A DNA stretch of 6,875 bases from an uncultured Cytophagaceae bacterium (GCA_938008575.1 CALLKB010000086.1:1-6875); one strand, 5' to 3'. Numbered from the stretch's first letter, positions 1 to 5,613 are shown. Made by a program: numbers and translations. The notes: a model not told the origin generated them from the letters alone.

Positions 1-1
1 T

Positions 2-664
2 GATATCATCGGCGTTTCGGCTTCTTTGGAATTACATGGATCTGAAATAGAAAAAGCAGTAACTGCTTTGGGTAGGAAATTTAAAGCCTATCAGGCTGAT
101 TTCTCCGACCGTGAATCTTTGTATGATTTTATCAAAGCGGTGTTGCATGATTTTCCTCGGATTGATATTTTGGTGAATAATGCAGGAACCATTTTACGTG
201 ATCCTGCTGCGGAACATTCCGACGAATATTGGGATGAGGTGATGGAAGTCAACCTGTCTTCCCAGTTTATTTTAAGTCGGGAAATAGGCCGTACCATGAT
301 TGCCCAGGGTTCAGGTAAAATTATATTCACCGCATCATTATTGAGTTTTCAAGGAGGTATCAATGTGCCCGGCTATGCAGCGAGCAAAGGAGGAATTGCA
401 CGCTTGACCATGGCTTTGGCCAATGAATGGGCGAGCAAAGGAATTAATGTCAATGCCATCGCGCCGGGGTATATATCCACAGATAATACGACAGCATTAC
501 GGGAAGATAAGGAGCGTAGTGCCTCGATTTTAGGTCGAATCCCAGCGGGGCGTTGGGGTGAACCTGCCGACTTCAAAGGCCCGATTGTTTTCTTGGCTTC
601 TGAGGCATCTAATTATGTGCATGGAACGATTCTGACGGTAGATGGGGGTTGGATGGGAAGGTAG
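2..664 (+). CDS. kduD: 2-deoxy-D-gluconate 3-dehydrogenase / 2-dehydro-3-deoxy-D-gluconate 5-dehydrogenase (SDR family), 5' partial
   Basis: The reading frame is open to the left edge (frame beginning at base 2), so the TTG at 26 is an internal codon and not the start. About 220 residues are visible; KduD proteins are about 250, so roughly the first 30-35 residues, including the glycine-rich NAD(P)-binding loop, lie outside. Classical SDR marks are present: NNAG (bases 176-187), the catalytic Ser (335-337) in a SLLSFQGG stretch, and Tyr (374-376) with Lys (386-388) in YAASK, the usual 13-residue Ser-Tyr spacing. INVNAIAPGY, RIPAGRWG and the C-terminal VDGGW are typical of the KduD subfamily rather than of SDRs in general. 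In known members the enzyme interconverts 2,5-diketo-3-deoxygluconate and KDG with NAD(H) in cytosolic uronate (pectin or alginate-type) breakdown. The partner kduI would lie outside the window. A different sugar-acid SDR specificity cannot be excluded. Confidence 0.85.
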   Translation, partial: DIIGVSASLELHGSEIEKAVTALGRKFKAYQADFSDRESLYDFIKAVLHDFPRIDILVNNAGTILRDPAAEHSDEYWDEVMEVNLSSQFILSREIGRTMIAQGSGKIIFTASLLSFQGGINVPGYAASKGGIARLTMALANEWASKGINVNAIAPGYISTDNTTALREDKERSASILGRIPAGRWGEPADFKGPIVFLASEASNYVHGTILTVDGGWMGR

Positions 665-666
665 TT

Positions 667-753
667 AAGAACTAAGAGTTAAGAACTAAGAGTTAAGAAC
701 TAAGAACTAAGAGTTAAGAACTAAGAACTAAGAACTAAGAGTTGAGAACTAAG
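667..753. repeat. Heptamer tandem array 1, left arm (12 units of AAGAACT/AAGAGTT)
   Basis: Starting three bases after the kduD stop codon there are 12 consecutive 7-bp units (667-750): seven AAGAACT, four AAGAGTT and one GAGAACT, then a partial unit ending at 753. No spacer separates units, so this is a true tandem repeat and not CRISPR-like. Every unit ends in T and is followed by AAG (GAG once), so nearly every junction contains TAA on the + strand. The two unit types differ at two neighbouring bases (AC against GT), so adjacent different units form small palindromes such as AACT-AAG-AGTT. No intrinsic-terminator T-run follows. Confidence 0.95.
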
Positions 754-780
754 TGTAAGTTTTGATAAATATATTTAGCC

Positions 781-836
781 AACTCTTAACTCTTAACTCT
801 TAACTCTTAACTCTTAACTCTTAACTCTTAACTCTT
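781..836. repeat. Heptamer tandem array 1, right arm (8 perfect units of AACTCTT)
   Basis: Eight perfect copies of AACTCTT, the reverse complement of AAGAGTT, fill 56 bp and stop four bases before the dnaB stop codon. Relative to the left arm they are inverted, so the pair forms a large imperfect inverted repeat with a 27-bp AT-rich unique centre (754-780). Read on the - strand, which is the dnaB mRNA sense, the unit is again AAGAGTT with TAA at each junction. Unlike the left arm, the right arm is completely uniform, which suggests recent expansion or homogenisation. The + strand of this arm contains no G at all. Confidence 0.95.
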
Positions 837-840
837 ACCT

Positions 841-2442
841 CTAAAACGGGCTATTCAACGGATCAAAATCCTGCTCCGGAGGTAAATTCATTTTACTTCC
901 TTTGAATACAGCATCTCCTCCACCCTGTTCAAAATTGGATGTTTGATCACCTAGATTACTTAAGTTAAAGCTTTCGCCTCCCTCAGCACCTCCAAACGGT
1001 TGGAAATCTAAATCACAATATTTCGTGAATTTTCCGATGAACTTCAACCACACGCTGTCCAAAGAACCGGAACGGTTTTTAGCCATGATAATCTCTCCCA
1101 TTCCCGCTAAGGAATTTCCATTTTCGTCTGCTGTAATTTGATAGTATTCTGGTCGGTAAATGAACATAACCTGATCGGCGTCTTGCTCAATCGCTCCCGA
1201 TTCACGAAGGTCGGATAATTGAGGTTTCTTATTTCCTCCACGTGTTTCAGTCGAACGGTTCAATTGCGAAAGCGCAATTACCGGTACATCAAGTTCTTTG
1301 GCTAATTGCTTCAATGCACGTGAGATTTGCGCAATTTCTTGTTCACGATTACCACTTGCTCCTTTGCCACCGTTATCACCAGTCATCAACTGCAAGTAGT
1401 CAATGACAATTAATTTAATGTCTTTTTGGGCCTTTAAACGACGACATTTGGCACGAAGCTCAAGAATAGATAAGGCAGGCGTGTCATCAACGAAGATCGG
1501 AGCCTCATATAAACGCTTAATTTTCGTATGTAATTGTTGCCACTCATGTGGTTCTAATTTTCCTTTACGAATCTTTTCTGCCTCAATTTCAGCTTCTGCT
1601 GATATGATACGATTGACTAATTGCACAGCACTCATCTCAAGTGAGAATAAGGCAACTGCATGGCCCCACTCTACGGCAGCGTTCCGACAAGCCGAAACGA
1701 CAAAGGCCGTTTTACCCATACCTGGACGGGCGGCAATGATGATTAATTCTTGTTTTTGCCAACCGGATGTCAAGCGATCCAAATCCGTAAAGCCGGATGG
1801 AATACCTGTCATTCCACTTTTTTGTTGTTGCTTCTCTTCTAATTCTGCAACAGCTTTTAAGAGGATGTCCGACATACTCTCATAGTTCTTACGAATATTG
1901 GATTCTGCAATTGTAAATAACTCTTGTTCCATACGGTCCAAAATTTGGAACACGTCCGTCGTATCTTCATACGATAAACGTTGGATTTCCGAGGAAACAT
2001 GAATCAATTGGCGTTTGATGTATTGCTCAATAATGATACGCGCATGAAATTCAACGTTTGAAGTTGAACTAACTCGCGATGTTAATTGAGCTAAGTAAGC
2101 AGTTCCTCCTGCTTTTTCTAAATCTCCTGTAGATTTTAAATGGTTGTTAACCGTTAATAAGTCAACCGGTTGGGATTGCTGGAAAAGCGCCTGAATGGCA
2201 CCGAAAATTTTGGTATGTGCTTCTTTGTAAAAACTATCCGGTTTAAGCAATTCGATCACATTCGCCAAAGGCTCTTTTTCAAGCATCAATGCACCTAACA
2301 AAGCTTCCTCTAAATCAACCGCTTGCGGAGGTAATTTGCCTAAACCTAAATCACTTAGCCGTTGTGGCATATTTGACCGATTTGAGCTATTAATCCCCTG
2401 TTTGCCCTTGTTGAAAGTTTGCGATGTGTTATTCGAATCCAT
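841..2442 (-). CDS. dnaB: Replicative DNA helicase DnaB
   Basis: This is the hexameric 5'-3' helicase that unwinds DNA at the fork and contacts primase. I start it at the ATG at 2442 (533 residues, beginning MDSNN); the frame runs 20 codons further upstream to 2502, but a good promoter box lies inside that extension. The N-terminal helical DnaB domain spans about residues 38-145 and is followed by a linker helix. The RecA-like C-terminal domain spans about 213-480, with Walker A ARPGMGKTA (K244, T245), catalytic Glu in SLEM (E269), Walker B VIDYLQL (D348), ALSQLNR (390-396), and KNR (K455, R457) at the expected arginine-finger position. No intein interrupts it, although dnaB is a common intein host. 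The last ~50 residues form a Gly/Asn/Asp-rich tail ending in DPLNSPF. It is transcribed divergently from phoH and convergently with kduD across heptamer array 1. Confidence 0.97.
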   Translation of the reverse strand: MDSNNTSQTFNKGKQGINSSNRSNMPQRLSDLGLGKLPPQAVDLEEALLGALMLEKEPLANVIELLKPDSFYKEAHTKIFGAIQALFQQSQPVDLLTVNNHLKSTGDLEKAGGTAYLAQLTSRVSSTSNVEFHARIIIEQYIKRQLIHVSSEIQRLSYEDTTDVFQILDRMEQELFTIAESNIRKNYESMSDILLKAVAELEEKQQQKSGMTGIPSGFTDLDRLTSGWQKQELIIIAARPGMGKTAFVVSACRNAAVEWGHAVALFSLEMSAVQLVNRIISAEAEIEAEKIRKGKLEPHEWQQLHTKIKRLYEAPIFVDDTPALSILELRAKCRRLKAQKDIKLIVIDYLQLMTGDNGGKGASGNREQEIAQISRALKQLAKELDVPVIALSQLNRSTETRGGNKKPQLSDLRESGAIEQDADQVMFIYRPEYYQITADENGNSLAGMGEIIMAKNRSGSLDSVWLKFIGKFTKYCDLDFQPFGGAEGGESFNLSNLGDQTSNFEQGGGDAVFKGSKMNLPPEQDFDPLNSPF

Positions 2443-2466
2443 AAGTACAATTTTACAATTTTTTAT

Positions 2467-2474
2467 CAAAAATA
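2467..2474 (-). promoter_or_regulatory. Candidate dnaB promoter -7 box (TATTTTTG)
   Basis: On the - strand this octamer matches the Bacteroidota sigma-factor box TAnnTTTG perfectly and would start transcription about 18-20 bases before the dnaB ATG at 2442. The -33 element is weak: the nearest TTG upstream (2502-2500) is 25 bases away, longer than the usual ~19-21. A small inverted repeat, TCACC-TTGTT-GGTGA (2475-2489), lies directly upstream, where it could be an operator. The box supports the shorter dnaB start. Confidence 0.4.
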
Positions 2475-2549
2475 TCACCTTGTTGGTGAGATAAAATTTC
2501 AATCTTTCTCTATTTTAGTACTTTATTTCCACATTAAAATCTTGCCTAC

Positions 2550-3509
2550 TTGTTAGAGAAAATTATTTCCTTGTCGGACATCTCCCTAATCGAATTTTTA
2601 GGGGTTTCGAATTCCAATTTTCAGCTTTTGACAGAAGCTTTTCCACAAACTAAAATCATAGCACGTGGCGATCAATTAATCATTCGTGGTTCTGATGATC
2701 AAATGGCCTTGGTCGAGGCGATTGTTAATCAATGTATTCAACATTTGAATAAGCACAATGCTTTTACGGCCGTTCACATGAAGGCCTACATTGAGTCTAT
2801 TTTGAATCCTACGGGGGAAGAAATAGAGACTCCATGGGTAGAAGACAAAGATGTGCTTTTGTTCGGAAATAAAGGGATTGTGATTAAGGCCAAAACGCCT
2901 AACCAACGAAAATTGGTTGACGCAGCGACGAGCAATGATATCGTTTTTGCGATTGGACCTGCGGGTACGGGTAAAACGTATACAGCTGTTGCGCTAGCAG
3001 TTAAAGCCTTGAAAAACAAAGAAGTAAAGAAGATTATCATAACTAGGCCTGCCGTAGAAGCCGGTGAAAATTTAGGCTTTTTGCCAGGAGATTTAAAGGA
3101 AAAAATTGACCCCTATTTAAGGCCAATTTATGATGCTTTGGATGATATGATTCCGGCTGAAAAATTGAAGTTCTATTTAGAAAATCGGACGATTGAAATT
3201 GCTCCTTTGGCGTATATGCGTGGAAGAACGTTGAATAAGGCATTTATTCTATTGGATGAGGCGCAAAATACAACTTCTATGCAAATGAAGATGTTTTTGA
3301 CCAGGATGGGAATTCAATCAAAAACGATCATTACAGGCGATAAATCACAAGTCGACTTACCCAAAAATCAAACGTCTGGTTTGGGTGAAGCAGAACGTAT
3401 TTTAGGAGGTATTAACGGAATTGCATTTGTTGAATTGGACGGATCAGATGTTGTTCGTCACCGTTTGGTTCGCAAAATCATTGAAGCTTATGGAAAGCAA
3501 GACAAGTAA
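2550..3509 (+). CDS. phoH: PhoH family ATPase (YbeZ/PhoH-like)
   Basis: This is a cytosolic P-loop ATPase of the PhoH/PhoL (YbeZ) family, linked in other bacteria to RNA metabolism and ribosome maturation with YbeY; the exact substrate is unsettled. The 319 residues match the family length. An N-terminal KH-like region covers about residues 1-90. The ATPase core has Walker A GPAGTGKT (136-143), IITRPAVEAGENLGFLPGD (163-181), Walker B ILLDEAQN (233-240, D236 and E237), ITGDKSQVDLP (261-271) and the C-terminal RHRLVRKII (303-311). The start is TTG at 2550: an in-frame TAA at 2535-2537 rules out a longer protein, no ATG occurs before residue 52, and the N-terminus resembles the family from its first residues. 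It is first in an operon with the GNAT and pirin genes and divergent from dnaB. Confidence 0.93.
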   Translation: MLEKIISLSDISLIEFLGVSNSNFQLLTEAFPQTKIIARGDQLIIRGSDDQMALVEAIVNQCIQHLNKHNAFTAVHMKAYIESILNPTGEEIETPWVEDKDVLLFGNKGIVIKAKTPNQRKLVDAATSNDIVFAIGPAGTGKTYTAVALAVKALKNKEVKKIIITRPAVEAGENLGFLPGDLKEKIDPYLRPIYDALDDMIPAEKLKFYLENRTIEIAPLAYMRGRTLNKAFILLDEAQNTTSMQMKMFLTRMGIQSKTIITGDKSQVDLPKNQTSGLGEAERILGGINGIAFVELDGSDVVRHRLVRKIIEAYGKQDK

Positions 3510-3936
3510 AATCATTCAGGCTGATTCAGATGCGCTCATCGCAGCGGTATTTGATATACGAACAGAAGTATTTGTTCATGAACAAAAATGCTTGCCTTCC
3601 GAAGAGTTTGATGAATTGGATGCGCAAGCAATTCATTTTTTATTGTTTGACAATGAGCGTCCTGTTTCCACCGGACGTATACGTAAAACGAATAAAGGAA
3701 TTAAAATTGAACGCATAGCTACATTACAGCAATATCGAGGGAAAGGTTTTGCGAGTGAAATGATCCGACATTTAATTCAAGAAGCTCAGCAACGCTATCC
3801 GGAGCAAACATATTTCTATTTACATGCGCAGGTGGACGTAATGCCTTTGTATCGTTCCTTAGGTTTTGAGCCTTATGGCGGAACTTTTATCGAAGCAGAT
3901 ATTGTTCATCAAGCCATGGAACTTCAATTAAACTAA
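3490..3936 (+). CDS. GNAT family N-acetyltransferase
   Basis: A 148-residue single-domain acetyltransferase that would move an acetyl group from acetyl-CoA to an amine; the acceptor cannot be read from the sequence. The N-terminal pattern RTEVFVHEQ (24-32), followed by EEFDELDAQAIHF (38-50), is typical of the ElaA/YjcF-like subgroup. Motif A is IERIATLQQYRGKGFA (73-88), with the acetyl-CoA pyrophosphate loop Q-Y-R-G-K-G-F-A at 81-88. The C-terminal LYRSLGFEPYG (120-130) is the usual motif B. I chose the ATG at 3490, which overlaps the end of phoH by 20 bases and suggests translational coupling; a longer frame beginning at 3421 would encode 23 extra residues fully inside phoH and unlike the family. 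Pirin follows after 6 bases. Confidence 0.9.
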   Translation: MESKTSKIIQADSDALIAAVFDIRTEVFVHEQKCLPSEEFDELDAQAIHFLLFDNERPVSTGRIRKTNKGIKIERIATLQQYRGKGFASEMIRHLIQEAQQRYPEQTYFYLHAQVDVMPLYRSLGFEPYGGTFIEADIVHQAMELQLN

Positions 3937-3942
3937 AATCAA

Positions 3943-4815
3943 ATGGCTATTAAAGCGATTGAGGCAATATATCCTCCTGGCCCCGCACATTTTGTTGGGG
4001 ATGGTTTCCGAGTACATAATTTTATACCGAGTCGGCATGGTTTAGACATGCATCGCATGACTCCTTTTATCATGATGGATTATGGTGCCAAATTTCATTT
4101 TCCTCCATCCGATTCATTGAAAGGTGTAGGTGTTCATCCGCACAGAGGTTTTGAGACGGTTACGATTGCCTATAAAGGCCGCGTGGCGCATCATGATAGT
4201 GCCGGAGGTGGCGGTATCATAGGTGAAGGTGATGTACAATGGATGACAGCAGCATCTGGTGTATTACACAAAGAATACCACGAAGAGTCCTTCAGTAAAA
4301 CAGGCGGTGATTTTCAGATGGTTCAATTGTGGGTAAATTTACCTGCCAAAGATAAAATGTCGGCACCCAAATACCAGGCAATTGAAAATGCTAGCATTCC
4401 TAAAGTGCCTGTTGAAAATGGTTATGTGGAGGTCATTGCTGGTGAATTTCAAGGTACTAAAGGCAAAGCTTCAACTTTCACTCCGGTGCATCTATTTAAC
4501 GCACATTTGCAATCAGGAGCTAAGGCAGAATTTTCCTTCCCTGCAGCTTATAATACTTGTTTAATCGTTGTAGAAGGAGAAATTCGAATCAATGATGCTG
4601 ATGAACTTGTGCCTGTAGATCATTTTGTGCTCTTCGAAAATGAAGGTGAAACCATTCACATCGAAGCAACTGAGCATTCCAAAATATTAATCCTGAGCGG
4701 CGAACCTATTCGCGAACCGATTGCTTCACATGGGCCTTTTGTGATGAATACCCGACAAGAAATCATGCAAGCGTTTCATGATTTTGAGGCTGGAAAATTT
4801 GGAACACTTAACTAA
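3943..4815 (+). CDS. Pirin family protein (bicupin, putative quercetin 2,3-dioxygenase-like)
   Basis: A 290-residue cytosolic metal-binding bicupin of the pirin family. The N-terminal cupin carries the pirin signature: GVHPHRGFETVTI (63-75) gives H65 and H67, and ASGVLHKEYHEE (104-115) gives H109 and E111. These are the four ligands expected for Fe(II) in pirins, so the site looks intact. The C-terminal pirin domain covers about 180-285. Bacterial relatives show quercetin dioxygenase activity in vitro or act as regulators by protein binding; the role here is unknown. It starts with ATG 6 bases after the GNAT stop and is third in the phoH operon. Its TAA stop codon overlaps the first two bases of the following heptamer array. 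Confidence 0.93.
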   Translation: MAIKAIEAIYPPGPAHFVGDGFRVHNFIPSRHGLDMHRMTPFIMMDYGAKFHFPPSDSLKGVGVHPHRGFETVTIAYKGRVAHHDSAGGGGIIGEGDVQWMTAASGVLHKEYHEESFSKTGGDFQMVQLWVNLPAKDKMSAPKYQAIENASIPKVPVENGYVEVIAGEFQGTKGKASTFTPVHLFNAHLQSGAKAEFSFPAAYNTCLIVVEGEIRINDADELVPVDHFVLFENEGETIHIEATEHSKILILSGEPIREPIASHGPFVMNTRQEIMQAFHDFEAGKFGTLN

Positions 4816-4946
4816 GAGTTAAGAATTAAGAGTGAAGAACTAAGAGTTAAGAATTAAGAATTAAGAATTAAGAGTGAAGAACTAAGAGTTAAGAATTAAG
4901 AGTTAAGAGTGAAGAGGTAAGAGTGAAGAGTGAAGAGTGAAGAGGA
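4814..4946. repeat. Heptamer tandem array 2, left arm (19 units, AAGAGNN family)
   Basis: Nineteen contiguous 7-bp units begin inside the pirin stop codon. Variants are AAGAGTT, AAGAATT, AAGAGTG, AAGAACT, AAGAGGT and a final degenerate AAGAGGA. A higher-order pattern is visible: AAGAGTT, then one or three AAGAATT, then AAGAGTG and AAGAACT occur in that order at 4814-4841 and 4842-4883, and a related block starts at 4884. The 3' part becomes AAGAGTG-rich. Every junction up to the last unit reads TAA or, after units ending in TG, TGA on the + strand. This is the same repeat family as at 667-836, with more variants. Confidence 0.95.
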
Positions 4947-4977
4947 AATTTAAGTTTTAATATAATTTCAATAGCAT

Positions 4978-5026
4978 AAAAAAGAGGTAAAAGATTGGCT
5001 GTCAAACAACTAATCTCTTACCTCTT
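4978..5026 (-). terminator. Intrinsic terminator for the DUF3127 gene
   Basis: Bases 4982-4996 and 5012-5026 form a 15-bp stem with one mismatch and a 15-base loop (4997-5011). On the - strand the stem runs into six consecutive T (4983-4978), as expected of an intrinsic terminator for the DUF3127 gene, whose stop codon is 21 bases before the stem. The right half of the stem is made of two array units (ACCTCTT and ATCTCTT on the + strand), so the terminator and the repeat array are the same DNA. No comparable T-run exists on the + strand for pirin. Confidence 0.75.
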
Positions 5027-5045
5027 AACTCTTCACTCTTAACTT
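5013..5045. repeat. Heptamer tandem array 2, right arm (4 units plus a partial unit, inverted)
   Basis: On the + strand the units are ATCTCTT, ACCTCTT, AACTCTT, CACTCTT and a partial AACTT. Their reverse complements are AAGAGAT, AAGAGGT, AAGAGTT and AAGAGTG, the same family as the left arm but in opposite orientation. The arm ends one base before the stop codon of the DUF3127 gene. Read as the mRNA of that gene, the unit junctions again give TAA or TGA. The unique centre between the arms (4947-5012) is AT-rich and holds the left half of the terminator stem. Confidence 0.9.
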
Positions 5046-5046
5046 G

Positions 5047-5457
5047 TTAGAATGGTAAATCATCTCCACTCTCCGCCGCTAATGGAGGAAAGTTGTTCGC
5101 AGGAGCTGCAGTAGCTGGTGCTGATGCTGGAGCTGAAGGAGCCCAACCCGCATTGTCTTGTGCCGGTGCTGGCGCAGATGCACCAGAACGATCTAAACGA
5201 TAAGCACGGATTTCCGTGTACCAACGCTCATTATATTCTCTTGATTCCACATTGAATTGCACTTTCACGATTTCACCTTCTTGGATAGGTGCTAAATCTT
5301 GGGTCTTATCGCCCCATACCGACATGCAAACTTTTTTAGGATATTGATCTTGTGTCTCTAAAACAAACTCTTGTTTGATCCAGTTTGTTCCGTTTCTGCC
5401 TGTTCCCGTAACCTCAGACATTTTCTTAATAAGTTTTCCGCTTAGTTCTAAAGCCAT
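5047..5457 (-). CDS. DUF3127 domain protein with SSB-like C-terminal tail
   Basis: A 136-residue protein. Residues 1-90 match the DUF3127 family as I know it: MALELSGKLI, NWIKQEFVLETQDQYPKKVC (25-44), then a beta-rich VKVQFNVESREYNERWYTEIRAYRLDR stretch (64-90). The beta pattern suggests an OB-like fold, which is an inference. Residues 91-127 are a low-complexity Ala/Pro linker, and the protein ends in GDDLPF (131-136), close to the acidic DDDIPF tip by which single-stranded DNA-binding proteins recruit partners. It could therefore be an ssDNA- or RNA-binding hub, but it is not a canonical SSB and I give no symbol. I start at the ATG at 5457, where family homology begins; the frame extends 12 codons further to 5493 with unconvincing sequence. 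It is divergent from tRNA-Leu and ends in its own terminator within array 2. Confidence 0.85.
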   Translation of the reverse strand: MALELSGKLIKKMSEVTGTGRNGTNWIKQEFVLETQDQYPKKVCMSVWGDKTQDLAPIQEGEIVKVQFNVESREYNERWYTEIRAYRLDRSGASAPAPAQDNAGWAPSAPASAPATAAPANNFPPLAAESGDDLPF

Positions 5458-5478
5458 TACTTGATAATTTTGATATGA

Positions 5479-5508
5479 TTGAATTGTTGGCAAGTAAGTA
5501 AATATTTG
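5479..5508 (+). promoter_or_regulatory. Candidate promoter of tRNA-Leu (and trhO)
   Basis: TTG at 5479-5481, a 19-base spacer and AATATTTG at 5501-5508 fit the Bacteroidota -33/-7 arrangement (TTG, ~19 bases, TAnnTTTG) with one mismatch in the -7 box. Transcription would begin near 5514-5516, about 15 bases before the mature tRNA. The 72-bp gap between the tRNA and the divergent DUF3127 gene must hold promoters for both; I could not identify a convincing - strand box. Confidence 0.4.
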
Positions 5509-5529
5509 GTAATTTTACTAACCGTTTTT

Positions 5530-5613
5530 GGCGATGTGGTGAAATTGGTAGACACGCTACTTTGAGGTGGTAGTGCCGCTTTAGGTATGGGAGTTCGAAT
5601 CTCCCCATCGTCA
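5530..5613 (+). tRNA. tRNA-Leu, anticodon GAG
   Basis: An 84-base class II tRNA that folds completely. The acceptor stem is 5530-5536 with 5606-5612 (7 bp, one G-U), with discriminator A at 5613. The anticodon stem is CTACT/GGTAG (5557-5561, 5569-5573) around a 7-base loop with anticodon GAG at 5564-5566, which reads CUC and CUU. The long variable arm has a short TGCC/GGTA stem typical of Leu tRNAs. The T arm is GGGAG-TTCGAAT-CTCCC. The 3' CCA is not encoded and must be added by nucleotidyltransferase. No terminator is visible before trhO 27 bases downstream. Confidence 0.96.

Noticed and set aside
1403..1885. 160-codon + strand frame inside dnaB
   Set aside because: It is antisense to the helicase core, has Cys/Ser-rich composition typical of a shadow frame, and resembles no family. 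The other minor frames within kduD, phoH, GNAT, pirin and trhO are rejected for the same reason.
1380..1900. Intein insertion in DnaB
   Set aside because: The helicase motifs run continuously at normal spacing, so no insertion is present.
2440..2502. DnaB start at 2502, giving 20 extra N-terminal residues
   Set aside because: The extension is unlike DnaB proteins, is Lys/Ile-rich as expected of untranslated AT-rich DNA, and overlaps a perfect TATTTTTG promoter box; ATG at 2442 fits better.
2519..2526. TACTTTAT as a phoH -7 promoter box
   Set aside because: It has two mismatches to TAnnTTTG and no TTG at the expected -33 distance, too weak to list.
2636..2650. Possible DnaA box (TTTTCCACA) near dnaB as a sign of oriC
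   Set aside because: It is a single site with a mismatch, lies inside the phoH coding sequence, and has no cluster of boxes around it.
3421..3489. GNAT start at 3421
   Set aside because: The extra residues are phoH sequence read out of frame; family homology begins just after the ATG at 3490.
665..5045. CRISPR array or telomere-like repeat
   Set aside because: Units are 7 bp and contiguous with no spacers, there are no cas genes, and the resemblance to telomeric heptamers is superficial in a bacterial intergenic region.
5458..5493. DUF3127 start at 5493
   Set aside because: Family similarity begins at MALEL (ATG at 5457), and the upstream codons lie in the shared promoter region with tRNA-Leu.
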